From positions 1 through 64,000 of the forward strand of contig NZ_JACXAE010000069.1 of NCBI RefSeq assembly GCF_014698965.1: a stretch of DNA of 64,000 bases, written 5' to 3'. The position numbers and the translations under genes were made by a program. The first letter of the stretch is position 1; each line of letters starts with the position of its first letter. Source of the DNA: Iningainema tapete BLCC-T55. Lineage in GTDB: Bacteria; Cyanobacteriota; Cyanobacteriia; Cyanobacteriales; Nostocaceae. Of this stretch, positions 8,900 to 17,730 are shown piece after piece. The notes below the pieces were generated by a model. The model ran no database searches. It saw only the letters and a program-made list of their open reading frames with translations, and was not told the origin of the DNA.

Positions 8900-9649
8900 T
8901 CATTGGATCGATTCATAATATTTTGGATTCAAAGATGATATAAATGCAAGTTCAATATTCTCGTGTGCTTGTTCTAACCATTTTGTAACTTCATGAATAT
9001 TAGAGAAGCCTCCTACATGTTCTGATGAAAAATCTAAATCGAGGATGATAACTAATTCTGAATTTGGTTTTTCTGCTATTAAAGCTTGAAGATTTAAAAC
9101 AGATTTTTCTTTAGTATATTCAAGTCCATATTGTTGATAGAAAGAAGACAAAGGACGATTTAGTTCGCCTGTTAGGTTTGGTACAACACTGAGAAAATCA
9201 CTGATTTCAAAAGGTTTGTTACTAGGTGCAGGAATATGATTTATATAACGAAGTCCAATTTTATTAAGAATAAATTGATTATCTAACAAATTTACATATT
9301 CTGATAAAATCCTATTTATTAATTTACAAAAATCATCCCATGTGTGATATTTTAATTGATTAACAATGAGAGTATTTTGCCCAATTTGAACCATTGCGGA
9401 TTCGTCAGAGCGTTTGAGTTGCAGTCGTTCTACTCCCTGAAAAACTTGGGACAAAGTATTAGAGTTAGGTTGAGACTGAAACTGAATGCCAACTTCGCTA
9501 ACTTGTGAACGATTTGGAAACTCCTGGCGAATACGCTCATAAAGACGACCTGGCAAAGTCATATCCCAGCCCGAAGTGTTTACGGAAGGCGTGAATCTGA
9601 ACTCACATAGAGCCTCAACTAGTGGTGCTAATCGCAATGGCTCACCCAT
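8900..9649 (-). CDS. TIGR04255-type protein, first gene of the defence operon
   Basis: This 249-residue protein begins LRLAPLVEALCEFRFTPS, which matches the TIGR04255 family opening (a P-L-V/I-E-A-hydrophobic-E-hydrophobic-R-F pattern). The family is sporadically distributed, commonly in accessory regions, and has no established biochemical function. Predicted structure alternates strands and helices with no membrane segments. It is the first gene of the minus-strand run that continues through two unknown genes to hsdM. The AT-rich codon use resembles the two genes after it and differs from the uracil-DNA glycosylase gene upstream. Family recognition is moderate, made from the N-terminal motif and length. 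Confidence 0.72.
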   Translation of the reverse strand: MGEPLRLAPLVEALCEFRFTPSVNTSGWDMTLPGRLYERIRQEFPNRSQVSEVGIQFQSQPNSNTLSQVFQGVERLQLKRSDESAMVQIGQNTLIVNQLKYHTWDDFCKLINRILSEYVNLLDNQFILNKIGLRYINHIPAPSNKPFEISDFLSVVPNLTGELNRPLSSFYQQYGLEYTKEKSVLNLQALIAEKPNSELVIILDLDFSSEHVGGFSNIHEVTKWLEQAHENIELAFISSLNPKYYESIQ

Positions 9650-9959
9650 AGCAAAAAATAATCCAAGTTACTGCAATATTTTCTACTATGTCATTAAACG
9701 GCTAAAGTTTTTGGTAGCATAACTCATATTTATCTAATCTTAGATAAAGATGCAATAAAAATTACTTAAACCCACCCTTCGCTTAGTGTGGGTGGACGTA
9801 TTGCAAAACTCACATGCTCCCTCTTCCATTTTACTCTATTTGTAATGAAGTATGCTTGTCAACATCTTGACAAAGCAAGTTGCCGACATTAATGATAATT
9901 CGTTATTTGTACTACATACTATATTCCCATCAAACTGAATAAGTTTCCGGAAATACGCC
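9650..9959. other. Intergenic region between the defence island and the UDG gene
   Basis: No convincing coding sequence is present in these 310 bases. A hairpin with a CCACCC/GGGTGG stem (9772-9777 with 9790-9795) lies in the middle but has no T-run, so it is at best a weak terminator or a repeat remnant. The promoter of the TIGR04255-hsdM-darG operon should lie near 9650-9760 on the minus strand, which is AT-rich, but I see no clear -35/-10 pair. Confidence 0.5.
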
Positions 9960-10661
9960 TTAATCGCTCATTAGCTCTCTCGCGTTACGGATTTCATCAA
10001 ATTTAGCACGCACAGCTTGTATATCTTGCCACATCAACCATTTGGGACTACCTGGTTCGCGAGATTGGTTACGTAGCAAATAAGATGGATGGAAAATGGG
10101 CATACACAAACGTCCTTCCCACTCAATCCACTGTCCGCGAATTTTAGTAATGGCTCGTTTATCACCAGTTAAACCTTTGACCGCAGTTGCACCTGTCAGT
10201 AAAATGATTTTTGGGTCAACTAGGCGTATTTGTTCTAATAAATAAGGTCTGCAAGCAGCAATTTCTTCAGTGGTAGGCGGTCGATTCTGAGGTGGGCGGC
10301 ATTTGTTAATATTACCTATGTATACATCTTTTTCTGTATCAAAATTAACAGACGCTAAGATTTTTTCTAGCAATTGTCCGGCTCGTCCAACAAAGGGCAA
10401 CCCAGTTTCATCTTCATTTTGTCCTGGTGCTTCGCCCACAATCATAATTAGTGCTTGAAGATTGCCACGTCCAACTACGGCATGAGTACGAGTGTTTCCC
10501 AACTCACAGCGATGACACTGATTGCAATGCTGTGCCACTTCAGTCATACTGGTATAAGTTCCAGCAGGAATGGGAATTTTAGCGTCTGTGGGAATTAGCT
10601 CTTTCTGGTCATTTAATAGATTTGAGTCCTCGAAGAGGCTAAGTTGGTTTTCGCTGCTCAT
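9960..10661 (-). CDS. Family 4 uracil-DNA glycosylase
   Basis: This enzyme removes uracil from DNA at the start of base excision repair. The 233-residue protein shows the family 4 layout: an iron-sulfur cluster Cys pair at CNQCHRCELG (near residue 45), the active-site motif GEAPGQNEDETGLPFVGRAG (near residue 75), further cluster cysteines in NINKCRPPQNR and AACRPYLL, and a late His motif in MPIFHPSYLLRN. The fairly long N-terminal stretch, with LSLFEDSN, is typical of cyanobacterial copies. It is transcribed alone. The Fe-S form marks it as distinct from Ung. Confidence 0.92.
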   Translation of the reverse strand: MSSENQLSLFEDSNLLNDQKELIPTDAKIPIPAGTYTSMTEVAQHCNQCHRCELGNTRTHAVVGRGNLQALIMIVGEAPGQNEDETGLPFVGRAGQLLEKILASVNFDTEKDVYIGNINKCRPPQNRPPTTEEIAACRPYLLEQIRLVDPKIILLTGATAVKGLTGDKRAITKIRGQWIEWEGRLCMPIFHPSYLLRNQSREPGSPKWLMWQDIQAVRAKFDEIRNARELMSD

Positions 10662-10737
10662 GATAATTTGGATTTAGGCGTAAGCGCTCGCTGTGTTTTG
10701 TTAAATTTTTGACTTTTAATTAGATATTTAATTAGCA

Positions 10738-10765
10738 GTAGAGACGCGATATATCGCGTCTCTAC
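10738..10765. repeat. 28-bp perfect palindromic dispersed repeat (copy 1)
   Basis: A perfect palindrome with arms GTAGAGACGCGATA and its reverse complement. Identical copies occur at 38564-38591 and 44364-44391, and relatives with the same GTAGAGACG/CGTCTCTAC ends but different centres occur at 17104, 17626, 44272, 45441 and 60824. This fits the small dispersed repeats described in Nostoc genomes. Here it lies between the UDG and TPR genes. Confidence 0.9.
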
Positions 10766-10851
10766 AAACACATACCATCGTAACGTATCAGTCCACCAAT
10801 GATCGAAAATCAGTGGCGATCGCCGCGATCTCATTTATCCTAATTCGTTGT

Positions 10852-11976
10852 CTATGTTGGCTGTTGGTATTGCATCGCCTTGGCGTAATCCCCCAAAGCG
10901 TAGCAAGCAACTTTCAAACTAGCGAGGGCTTGTTCTTCACTACGGCTATCCTTAAGAACTCTTGCTAACTCTAAACGTTCTTCATAGTACGTAATTGCTT
11001 TCGCATAATCACCTAAAGCTTCACAAGCAACTCCTAAACTGCCCAAGGACTGTTCTTCACTACGTTTGTCATTGATAAGTTTTGCTAATTGTAAACGTTC
11101 ATCATAATAAATAATCGCTTTGGCATAATCACCCAAGGCATAGCAAGCATTGCCCAGATTCTTGAGCACCTGAATAGCACTGCGACGGTTATTGAGGGAG
11201 CGTGATAATACTACACACTGCTCGTAGTAGGCGATCGCCTTAGCGTAATCCCCCAAAGCATAGCAAGCATTGCCCAGATTTTTCAGCACCTGTTCTTCAC
11301 CCCAATTGTCTTGGAGTTCCCGCACAAGCTCCAAACTTTGCTGTTTGAGTTCAATCGCTCTGGCAATATCGCCCAAAGCTTTATAAACCAAGCCTAAATT
11401 ATTGAGTGCCGCTACCTGACTCCTTTTGTCTATTAATTGCTGGGCAATCTTCAAACTTTGTTGCAGAGACTCAGTTGCCGAATCATAATTGCCCATATGA
11501 CGATAAGCATTACCCAAATGGGAAAGCGCTTGCATCTGCACTCGTAAGTCGGCAGTACCTTGTGCCAAAGATAGACACTGCAAAGAGTAGGAAATTGCAC
11601 TTTTATAATCCCCTAAAGTGTAAACTGTTAATGCCAAACAAGAAAGCGTTTGCGCCTGTCTTTGAGAATCTCCAATTGCTTGAAATAGCGCTAGAGATTC
11701 TTGAAACGACTTGATGGCAGTAGGTAAATCCCCAGCTTGCTGCTGTTTCCATCCTTGCTGCAGCAGTTTAGATGCCTCTGACGAGTGGTCGTCTTGATAT
11801 TCCTGATTTTGAGAAACAAGCATTTCTGCTTGTGAATGACCCAATTCATGAGTAATTGTGCCAAGCTTCCTTGCTGTCAGGTATGCTGCAGGTGGTTGCA
11901 GGGGAACTGTATTTTTTGAACTTTGATTACTTCCGCCTTTCCACATCGACCAATCCCTGTTAAATCTGATATGCAT
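10852..11976 (-). CDS. Tetratricopeptide-repeat protein
   Basis: After an unstructured N-terminus of about 85 residues, the protein carries roughly seven 40-residue TPR units, each with the core YxxALGDYAKAIxYYExxL or a variant (for example ACYALGDYAKAI repeated at about residues 240, 280 and 360). TPR arrays of this type hold protein partners. Several neighbouring units are nearly identical at the DNA level (for example around 11130-11160 and 11250-11280), which suggests recent unit duplication and makes the copy number prone to change. There is no catalytic domain, signal peptide or membrane helix. Arrays like this often form the sensor part of NB-ARC or CHAT proteins, but here the array stands alone. 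Function unknown. Confidence 0.88.
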   Translation of the reverse strand: MHIRFNRDWSMWKGGSNQSSKNTVPLQPPAAYLTARKLGTITHELGHSQAEMLVSQNQEYQDDHSSEASKLLQQGWKQQQAGDLPTAIKSFQESLALFQAIGDSQRQAQTLSCLALTVYTLGDYKSAISYSLQCLSLAQGTADLRVQMQALSHLGNAYRHMGNYDSATESLQQSLKIAQQLIDKRSQVAALNNLGLVYKALGDIARAIELKQQSLELVRELQDNWGEEQVLKNLGNACYALGDYAKAIAYYEQCVVLSRSLNNRRSAIQVLKNLGNACYALGDYAKAIIYYDERLQLAKLINDKRSEEQSLGSLGVACEALGDYAKAITYYEERLELARVLKDSRSEEQALASLKVACYALGDYAKAMQYQQPT

Positions 11977-12070
11977 TTAGTATTCCCACTCCTTGGGTGA
12001 AAACAACTATTTAAACACAAAGAACTTAGTTGTCAGAATTCAGCAATGTTGAATGAATAGTGTCTCGTTC

Positions 12071-13567
12071 CTAGCTAAGGACTTCTCGGTTCTTTTTTGG
12101 CGTGATAGTCACATAACGTCCTGTAGGTGAACCGAGAACAATTCCGTTGTTGTAAATCAGATTTCCACGTAAAAAGGTACTTTTCACCCGTCCCGTTAAC
12201 TCCACCCCTTCAAAAGGTGTGTAACCTTGTTGTGACTCTGATTCAGCAGCACGTACCACAAAGGTTTCATTTGGGTCTACCAATACTAAATCAGCATCAT
12301 AGCCAATGGCAATATCCCCTTTTTGTAACAAACCAAAGCGCCGCGACGGGTTCCAAGATAGTAATTCAGCCATGTGGTTGTACGACATTCCCCGCTTACT
12401 ACCTTCACTCAATACACCAGAAAGTAAATATTCTGTACCACCAAAACCAGACTTCGCCAACCAAATATTATTTGGCTCTAAAGCACTTCTTTTTTGTTCG
12501 GCAGAACAACAAGCATGGTCACTAACTATCCAATCTACCTGATGATTGAGTACTGCTTGCCATAAATATTCCACATCGGCACGGGGACGAATCGGGGGGT
12601 TTACTTTTGCCCAAGTAGCCGCAGGGGTATCAACATCTAAAAGCAAATGTCCAATGGTAACTTCTCGTCGAAAATTGATATGGGGAAAAGCAGTTTGCAT
12701 AGTCAAAGCTGCTTCCATTGCCTTACGCGAACTTAGATGCAGCAAATTGATGTTTGCACAATTAGTCTCATGTGCTAAATAGGAAGCAATGCAAATTGCT
12801 AATCCTTCAGAATGAGGGGGACGTGCTGCACTGTAAGCGTGTAGTCCGCTCAGGCTGGAGTCATTTTCAATTATTTTAGTATATGCGTTGAGAATTTCTG
12901 CAACTTCGCAGTGCAAACTTAAGCTAATCGTTTCTTTTGCTTCTGGATAATCTTCCATTAAGCAACTTAGACGGCGCATAATAAATTCAAAATGGGCGAA
13001 GTCGTACCTTTCCTCTTTATTAATCATCAAAAAGAGGTTTTGCTTGTCTGACAAACCATGCAACCCATAGCCGCCATAAAACATGAAGATTTTAAACGAA
13101 GTTACACCATGTTCTTCAAACAGTAGAGGTATTTCGTCAATATGCTGGCTAGTTATAGGTGCGACGTGATACCTATAATCAACAAAAAAATTCCCGGCTG
13201 ATAACGCCAATACTTCTGGAAAAAAATCGCGGTAGGAACCGCCTTTGTTGAGATAATATTGTCCTGTACGGATGTAATTGAGAGTGGTTGTTACTCCCCC
13301 CATTGCGGCAGCTTTGGTTTCAGTCACTGCATCCAGATTGAGGCGTTGATAGATACCTATGTGCATGTGGGCATCTACGACTCCAGGAAAACCCAGCAGG
13401 TTTTTCCCATCCAATACCTCTAGCCCTAAGTCTTGGCTAATATTGGGAGCAATAGTCGCAAATTTTCCATCCTTAATTCCTAAATCAAGTAGTTCGACAG
13501 TATCATGATGGGGACGAACTACCTGGACATTTTTGATAATTTTATCTAATAGGGGAGTGTCAGACAC
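12071..13567 (-). CDS. Dihydropyrimidinase/hydantoinase-like amidohydrolase
   Basis: This is a cyclic-amide hydrolase of the amidohydrolase superfamily, close to D-hydantoinases, dihydropyrimidinases and dihydroorotases. Visible metal-site features are the HxH in GVVDAHMHIGIY, the likely carboxylated Lys in TSFKIFMFYGG, later His residues in SLHCEV and LLHLSS, and the Asp in WIVSDHACC. The C-terminal sandwich ends with GYDADLVLVDP and TPFEGVELTGRV. The frame is open back to 13657, but that would overlap the divergent hydroxylase gene. A GTG at 13567 with GTGAGG just upstream gives the expected beginning (SDTPLLDKIIKN). The substrate cannot be told from sequence. Confidence 0.85.
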   Translation of the reverse strand: MSDTPLLDKIIKNVQVVRPHHDTVELLDLGIKDGKFATIAPNISQDLGLEVLDGKNLLGFPGVVDAHMHIGIYQRLNLDAVTETKAAAMGGVTTTLNYIRTGQYYLNKGGSYRDFFPEVLALSAGNFFVDYRYHVAPITSQHIDEIPLLFEEHGVTSFKIFMFYGGYGLHGLSDKQNLFLMINKEERYDFAHFEFIMRRLSCLMEDYPEAKETISLSLHCEVAEILNAYTKIIENDSSLSGLHAYSAARPPHSEGLAICIASYLAHETNCANINLLHLSSRKAMEAALTMQTAFPHINFRREVTIGHLLLDVDTPAATWAKVNPPIRPRADVEYLWQAVLNHQVDWIVSDHACCSAEQKRSALEPNNIWLAKSGFGGTEYLLSGVLSEGSKRGMSYNHMAELLSWNPSRRFGLLQKGDIAIGYDADLVLVDPNETFVVRAAESESQQGYTPFEGVELTGRVKSTFLRGNLIYNNGIVLGSPTGRYVTITPKKNREVLS

Positions 13568-13633
13568 GGTAGACCTCACATTAAAATGAGTATAGTAACC
13601 AATTTTACTCAAAAATCCTGAGGAGAAAAGATA

Positions 13634-14431
13634 ATGGAAAGTTTTAATGAGTATCATCTAGACCCAAAGCAATTTCCTTTTCTCAATAGCTTTCAAGATA
13701 ATTGGCAAGTGATTAGAGATGAGTTTACACACTTTATTAAACATGCATCTAATGAGGAGTTAACTTTTAGTTATGATGTTTTAGGACCTAAAAGTAAAAC
13801 GATTAAAACTAAAGGAACTGCGAAATACAGTGCTTTTGGAATTTTATTTCAAGGTATGTTTATTGAAGAATATATTCAATTTTATCAAATACAATACCCT
13901 GATTATAAAACAAATGATGCATCAGAAAAAGCACGAGGATTAAGAGAGAAATATTTCCCAAATTTGGCTCAGGCGATCGCTCAAGTGAATGGCGATGATA
14001 ATATGATTAGAAATGTGTATTTTGGTACATTCCATCCAGGCTTGGATGTCAAGCTGCATGTGAACTATAACCCGCATATGAATCGTGGCTATCTAGGATT
14101 GATCGTACCAGAGGGAGATGTGGCTATGAAAATATGCCATGAGCAGCTTTATTGGCATGAAGGAAAATTCTTGATTTTAGATCACAGCTATCCACACTGT
14201 CCGCATAATTACACCAATTATGACAGAACTGTCTTGGTTGTAGACTTTTTTAAAACGGATCAGCCTAGAGAGGAATTGCTCCGATTTGAAAAAGAGCAAG
14301 TCACACAACGTATGCAAGATAATCCTTATAGCTTAGGTGTTTTTGGTAAAAGTGATAAAGCTAAAGTAGAAGATTTTATCAAGTATGGTTTAGCTCATCA
14401 GTTAGAGTGGGATAAAGCTTTAGAAGCTTAA
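13634..14431 (+). CDS. Aspartyl/asparaginyl beta-hydroxylase-domain protein
   Basis: The protein of 265 residues resembles the AspH/LpxO group of 2-oxoglutarate- and iron-dependent oxygenases. The C-terminal half has the double-stranded beta-helix signature: FHPGLDVKLHVNYNP, then GYLGLIVPEG, and LILDHSYPHCPHNYT followed by RTVLVVDFF, with histidines placed as metal ligands. The N-terminal half is family-specific. The start has a good ribosome site (AGGAG, 8 bp upstream). It is divergent from the amidohydrolase and may share a regulatory region of under 70 bp. Substrate unknown: a peptide, amino acid or lipid is possible. Confidence 0.8.
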   Translation: MESFNEYHLDPKQFPFLNSFQDNWQVIRDEFTHFIKHASNEELTFSYDVLGPKSKTIKTKGTAKYSAFGILFQGMFIEEYIQFYQIQYPDYKTNDASEKARGLREKYFPNLAQAIAQVNGDDNMIRNVYFGTFHPGLDVKLHVNYNPHMNRGYLGLIVPEGDVAMKICHEQLYWHEGKFLILDHSYPHCPHNYTNYDRTVLVVDFFKTDQPREELLRFEKEQVTQRMQDNPYSLGVFGKSDKAKVEDFIKYGLAHQLEWDKALEA

Positions 14432-14513
14432 TATAATCGAAAAAGCTGGTAGTAGAAACGGCGTTGCAGAAAAATTACCTGGCTTCTGTGAAAATTCCTA
14501 TGGTTGAATAACG

Positions 14514-14711
14514 ATGAAATTAGAAAGAGTGCTAGAACCTGAAGTGATGGATACTGAGGAAGATGCCATTGAATATGACGCAATGGACTTCATGGAGGTA
14601 AATACCGCTTTTGCTCAAGAGGCGATCGCCATCGGATCAAAAGAACAAGGTTTAGTCCTAGATGTTGGTACTGGTACTGGGCCCAAAGAAGCTGGGGTGA
14701 GTGAAATTTAG
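14514..14711 (+). pseudogene. Truncated N-terminus of a SAM-dependent methyltransferase
   Basis: The 65-codon frame opens with a helical region (LEPEVMDTEEDAIEYDAMDF) and reaches the class I methyltransferase motif I, VLDVGTGTG. Just after it the sequence changes to PKEAGVSEI and stops, so all later motifs needed for cofactor and substrate binding are missing. The gene has lost about two thirds of its length, and the neighbouring response-regulator gene ends 10 bp beyond on the other strand. Translation may still occur but a methyltransferase function is not possible. The identification rests on motif I and the leader. Confidence 0.7.
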
Positions 14712-14720
14712 ACGTGTTAG

Positions 14721-15170
14721 CTAACGCGACAATGGAGAAGCATTTACATCTAGCCAGTAATCTACAAAAGCTTGAACAGTTTTGTGCAGTTCCCTGTTAT
14801 CCATCGGCTTAATCAAATAGCCATTCGCACCTTTTTGGTAGCAAAATTCAATATCTCTGGGGTTAGAAGATGTGCTAAAAACTACTATAGGAATTTCTTT
14901 CAATTTTTTGTCTTGCTTAAGCTGTTGTAGGACATCACGACCATCAGTACCTGGTAAATTGAGATCCAGCAATATCACTGAGGGACGCGGTGCTAAATTT
15001 GCGTCATCATATTCCCCTTCTTGATGCAAGAAATCTAAAACCTCATCCCCGTCAACACAACGGTAGATGGGGTTGCGGACAGTCATACGCTGCATAATAC
15101 GTTGCAGTGTGGCAAAATCTTCATCACTGTCCTCAGCAACTAGTAACGGTTCGTAAACTTTTGTCGTCAT
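14721..15170 (-). CDS. Response regulator of the phytochrome, Rcp1-like single-domain receiver
   Basis: A stand-alone receiver domain of 149 residues. The acidic pocket is in VAEDSDED, the phosphate-accepting Asp is in [15 protein letters not shown] (near residue 70), the Thr/Ser switch is in [12 protein letters not shown], and the Lys in GYLIKPMDN. There is no output domain, as in Rcp1, the partner of the cyanobacterial phytochrome Cph1. It lies 66 bp downstream of the phytochrome kinase gene in the same direction, so it is almost certainly the partner and probably passes phosphate to another protein. Confidence 0.9.
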   Translation of the reverse strand: MTTKVYEPLLVAEDSDEDFATLQRIMQRMTVRNPIYRCVDGDEVLDFLHQEGEYDDANLAPRPSVILLDLNLPGTDGRDVLQQLKQDKKLKEIPIVVFSTSSNPRDIEFCYQKGANGYLIKPMDNRELHKTVQAFVDYWLDVNASPLSR

Positions 15171-15236
15171 TAGTTGTTCTGAAAAAGCTCCGCTGAAAAA
15201 CTACTATAATATTAATATTTAGTTACAATTATTAAT

Positions 15237-17513
15237 CTATCCTAAGGAAAAGTAAAAAGTAGAGCCTTCCCCATAGGTAGACTCTACCCAGATCCGACCT
15301 CCGTGACGCTCTACAATCTTTTTAGCAATGGCAAGTCCCGCACCTGTCCCTCCGCCATACTTTTTCTGAGAGTGAAGCCGCTTGAAGAGTCGAAAGATGG
15401 TTTCCCGATGCTGCTCTCGTATACCAATACCGTTATCTCGTACATAAAAGACAGGTGTTTGGCTCGGTTGAGCTAGCCCCTGGGATATTTGTTCATTGGG
15501 ATCTAGGTAGCCAATCTCAATCCATTTTTCTGCCTTATCGTTATATTTGAATGCATTAATAATGATGTTACTAAAAACTTCGTTAATAAGAACCGGATCG
15601 CACTGAACCTTGGGCAAAGTTCTGGGAATCCGAATATCAACTGGAGTTTCAAGACGACTCGCACGAAACATTTCCATCACTCGCTTGATTAATTGGTTGA
15701 GATTTGTATCAGTTAAATGTAGTTGTGTTTGTCCAAGCTGTGAAAACCGCAGCAAAACATCAATTAGAGTCTCCATCCGTTGACTTAAGCGCACTAAGGT
15801 ATTGAGGCGATCGATCCCAGCGTCATCAAGTACCTCAGCATAGTCTTCTAACATAAAAACTGAGTAATTATGAATCCCTCGCAACGGTTCCTTCAAATCA
15901 TGAGAAGCAGCATAGGCAAACGAAGCTAGTTCCTGGTTGCTGCGTGATAACTCCTGATTAATTCTTGCTAACTCTTCTGCCTTATTAAGCACAGTCCCAA
16001 CAATAGCATTGCGGAAATCGATCGCACTATTAATTTGGGTTTGTTGCCAAGGTAAGGAAGTAAAACGAACGGTTTCTTTCCATTGGGCAAAGGATCTTCG
16101 GGGTGAAAGATTCAGACTACCATCTGCCATCACCTGAATAGCTTCGTTAGGTTCACCTGCCCAATTCACTATTTGAATTACTTCCGGACGGAACCAAAGG
16201 ACATAATAACGTTTGACTTGAGAAATTCTTAATAGCAATAAACCACTGGCAGTATCTTTAAATGCTTGTGCTGGTGGATAGAGTTTTGGTAAAGAATCAG
16301 TACAAAACAGGTTATCTTTGACTTGAGTATCTGCCCATTCAATCAAGGCACGAATCTCACTAACATTTGGTGTTTTCCCAACTAGTGTAATCTTACTATC
16401 TAAACAAACCACTACTCCTTCAGCATTAAGCAAATCTAGCAGGGATGGATCGGGTTCGATCAGCGCATCGACAAAATTTTCTGCCTGAGAAATGGACTGG
16501 ATAATTTCTGATTGTAAGGATTTGAGTTTACCTCGATATTCCAATTCTTCATGACTGATTCTACTTGCCAATTCTGAAGACACAATTTGTGCCATGAATT
16601 CGCTCATCATCCGTATTTCGTAAGGAACGTACTTTGGCGTTTGGTGATGGCAAGAAATTAATCCCCAAAGCTGATTATTTTCAATAATTGAAATCACCAT
16701 AAGTGCAGAACAACCCATGTTTTGATGATATTCAATACAGCATGGATCAACACTTCTTAGTACTGATAAACTCAAATCTAAAGGTTGATGTATGAGCGGG
16801 TTTTCAATTGGAAGTAGCTCGATTGGTTGAGCGTTTAAATTGGGAATGACTCGGAGTAAACCGCGTTTGTATAACTCTCTAGCTGGGGCAGGAATATCTG
16901 TAGCAGGATAATGAAGTCCAAGATAAGAGGATAAATCTTCTCGTTTGGCTTCAGCAACAACCGCACCTGCTCCTACGTGGTCAAATTGATAAATTAGTAC
17001 CCGATCAAAATCAGTTATTTTACGTACTTCAACAGCGACGGAATTCAACAATTCTGTCAAATGCGATGAACTTCGTATTCTAGCGATCGCTCCTCTTATC
17101 TGTGTAGAGACGTTCCATGTAACGTCTCTACCATTGGTATTAATTGTTGGTTCTATCTCCAGAATCACAACCCCCTGTGTACGATGAACAATGCCATCAA
17201 AGTGTTGCTCCCCAGACATAGTAATTCGGGAAAGCTTGAAATAATTTATACTTCCATCTTCCATTAAATATTTTTTGATAGCTTCAACTTGTGAAGCGTC
17301 AAATAGAGAACTAAGGGGTTGACTTAATAAATCTTTTGGCTGTTTGCCCAAATATTTTTGAGTATTTTTACTTAATTGCCGGATATTCAATTCAGGTAGC
17401 GAGAGTGCTAACAATACACCATGAGGCTGGATTGAACCAGGAGTGTGAATCGGTTTGTATTGATAGTTAGCCAGATGCGCAATTTGGGCAGAAATGTCTT
17501 CGGATTGGCTCAT
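15237..17513 (-). CDS. Cyanobacterial phytochrome histidine kinase with an in-frame repeat insertion
   Basis: A red/far-red light sensor kinase of 758 residues: PAS (about 20-120), GAF (about 150-310), PHY (about 320-510), HisKA (about 525-600) and ATPase (about 640-757). The bilin pocket motif YPATDIPAPA is at 202-211, and C258 in DPCCIEY aligns with the Cph1 chromophore cysteine. The phosphoacceptor His is in AASHDLKEPL, and the ATP lid shows GGGTGAGLAIAKKI. Nucleotides 17104-17131 are a palindromic dispersed repeat read in frame, adding about ten residues (GRDVTWNVST, near 128-137) between PAS and GAF. That junction is structurally sensitive, since it lies near the phytochrome knot, but the frame is intact. 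The receiver gene follows 66 bp downstream. Bilin binding and kinase activity are inferred from conserved residues. Confidence 0.93.
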   Translation of the reverse strand: MSQSEDISAQIAHLANYQYKPIHTPGSIQPHGVLLALSLPELNIRQLSKNTQKYLGKQPKDLLSQPLSSLFDASQVEAIKKYLMEDGSINYFKLSRITMSGEQHFDGIVHRTQGVVILEIEPTINTNGRDVTWNVSTQIRGAIARIRSSSHLTELLNSVAVEVRKITDFDRVLIYQFDHVGAGAVVAEAKREDLSSYLGLHYPATDIPAPARELYKRGLLRVIPNLNAQPIELLPIENPLIHQPLDLSLSVLRSVDPCCIEYHQNMGCSALMVISIIENNQLWGLISCHHQTPKYVPYEIRMMSEFMAQIVSSELASRISHEELEYRGKLKSLQSEIIQSISQAENFVDALIEPDPSLLDLLNAEGVVVCLDSKITLVGKTPNVSEIRALIEWADTQVKDNLFCTDSLPKLYPPAQAFKDTASGLLLLRISQVKRYYVLWFRPEVIQIVNWAGEPNEAIQVMADGSLNLSPRRSFAQWKETVRFTSLPWQQTQINSAIDFRNAIVGTVLNKAEELARINQELSRSNQELASFAYAASHDLKEPLRGIHNYSVFMLEDYAEVLDDAGIDRLNTLVRLSQRMETLIDVLLRFSQLGQTQLHLTDTNLNQLIKRVMEMFRASRLETPVDIRIPRTLPKVQCDPVLINEVFSNIIINAFKYNDKAEKWIEIGYLDPNEQISQGLAQPSQTPVFYVRDNGIGIREQHRETIFRLFKRLHSQKKYGGGTGAGLAIAKKIVERHGGRIWVESTYGEGSTFYFSLG
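17104..17131. repeat. Palindromic dispersed repeat inside the phytochrome gene
   Basis: 28 bp with GTAGAGACGTTCC at one end and GTAACGTCTCTAC at the other, imperfect in the centre. It belongs to the same family as the repeats at 10738 and 45441. It lies within the coding sequence, between the PAS and GAF domains, and is translated without disturbing the frame. Confidence 0.85.
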
Positions 17514-17625
17514 GCTTCGACTGAATGGGAACCAATTTTATAATTTATTTACACTTCTTAAGCTACAGCAACTTTTGCATAAAGTGTTCACTCTTCTGGT
17601 TAGTTTTTCAAATAACCGTATTTTT

Positions 17626-17649
17626 GAGACGTTCCGGCGGAACGTCTCT
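17626..17649. repeat. Palindromic dispersed repeat upstream of the EamA gene
   Basis: GAGACGTTCCG followed by CGGAACGTCTC, related to the copy at 44272. It lies in the gap between the divergent phytochrome and EamA transporter genes, where it could form a hairpin in any transcript. Confidence 0.8.
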
Positions 17650-17730
17650 AAGCCTTTACAAAAAAACATAATTAGGTAAAATTAAGTAAAGCAATTTTCA
17701 TGTTTATTGAATCGAAGCGTCAGTAATCCC

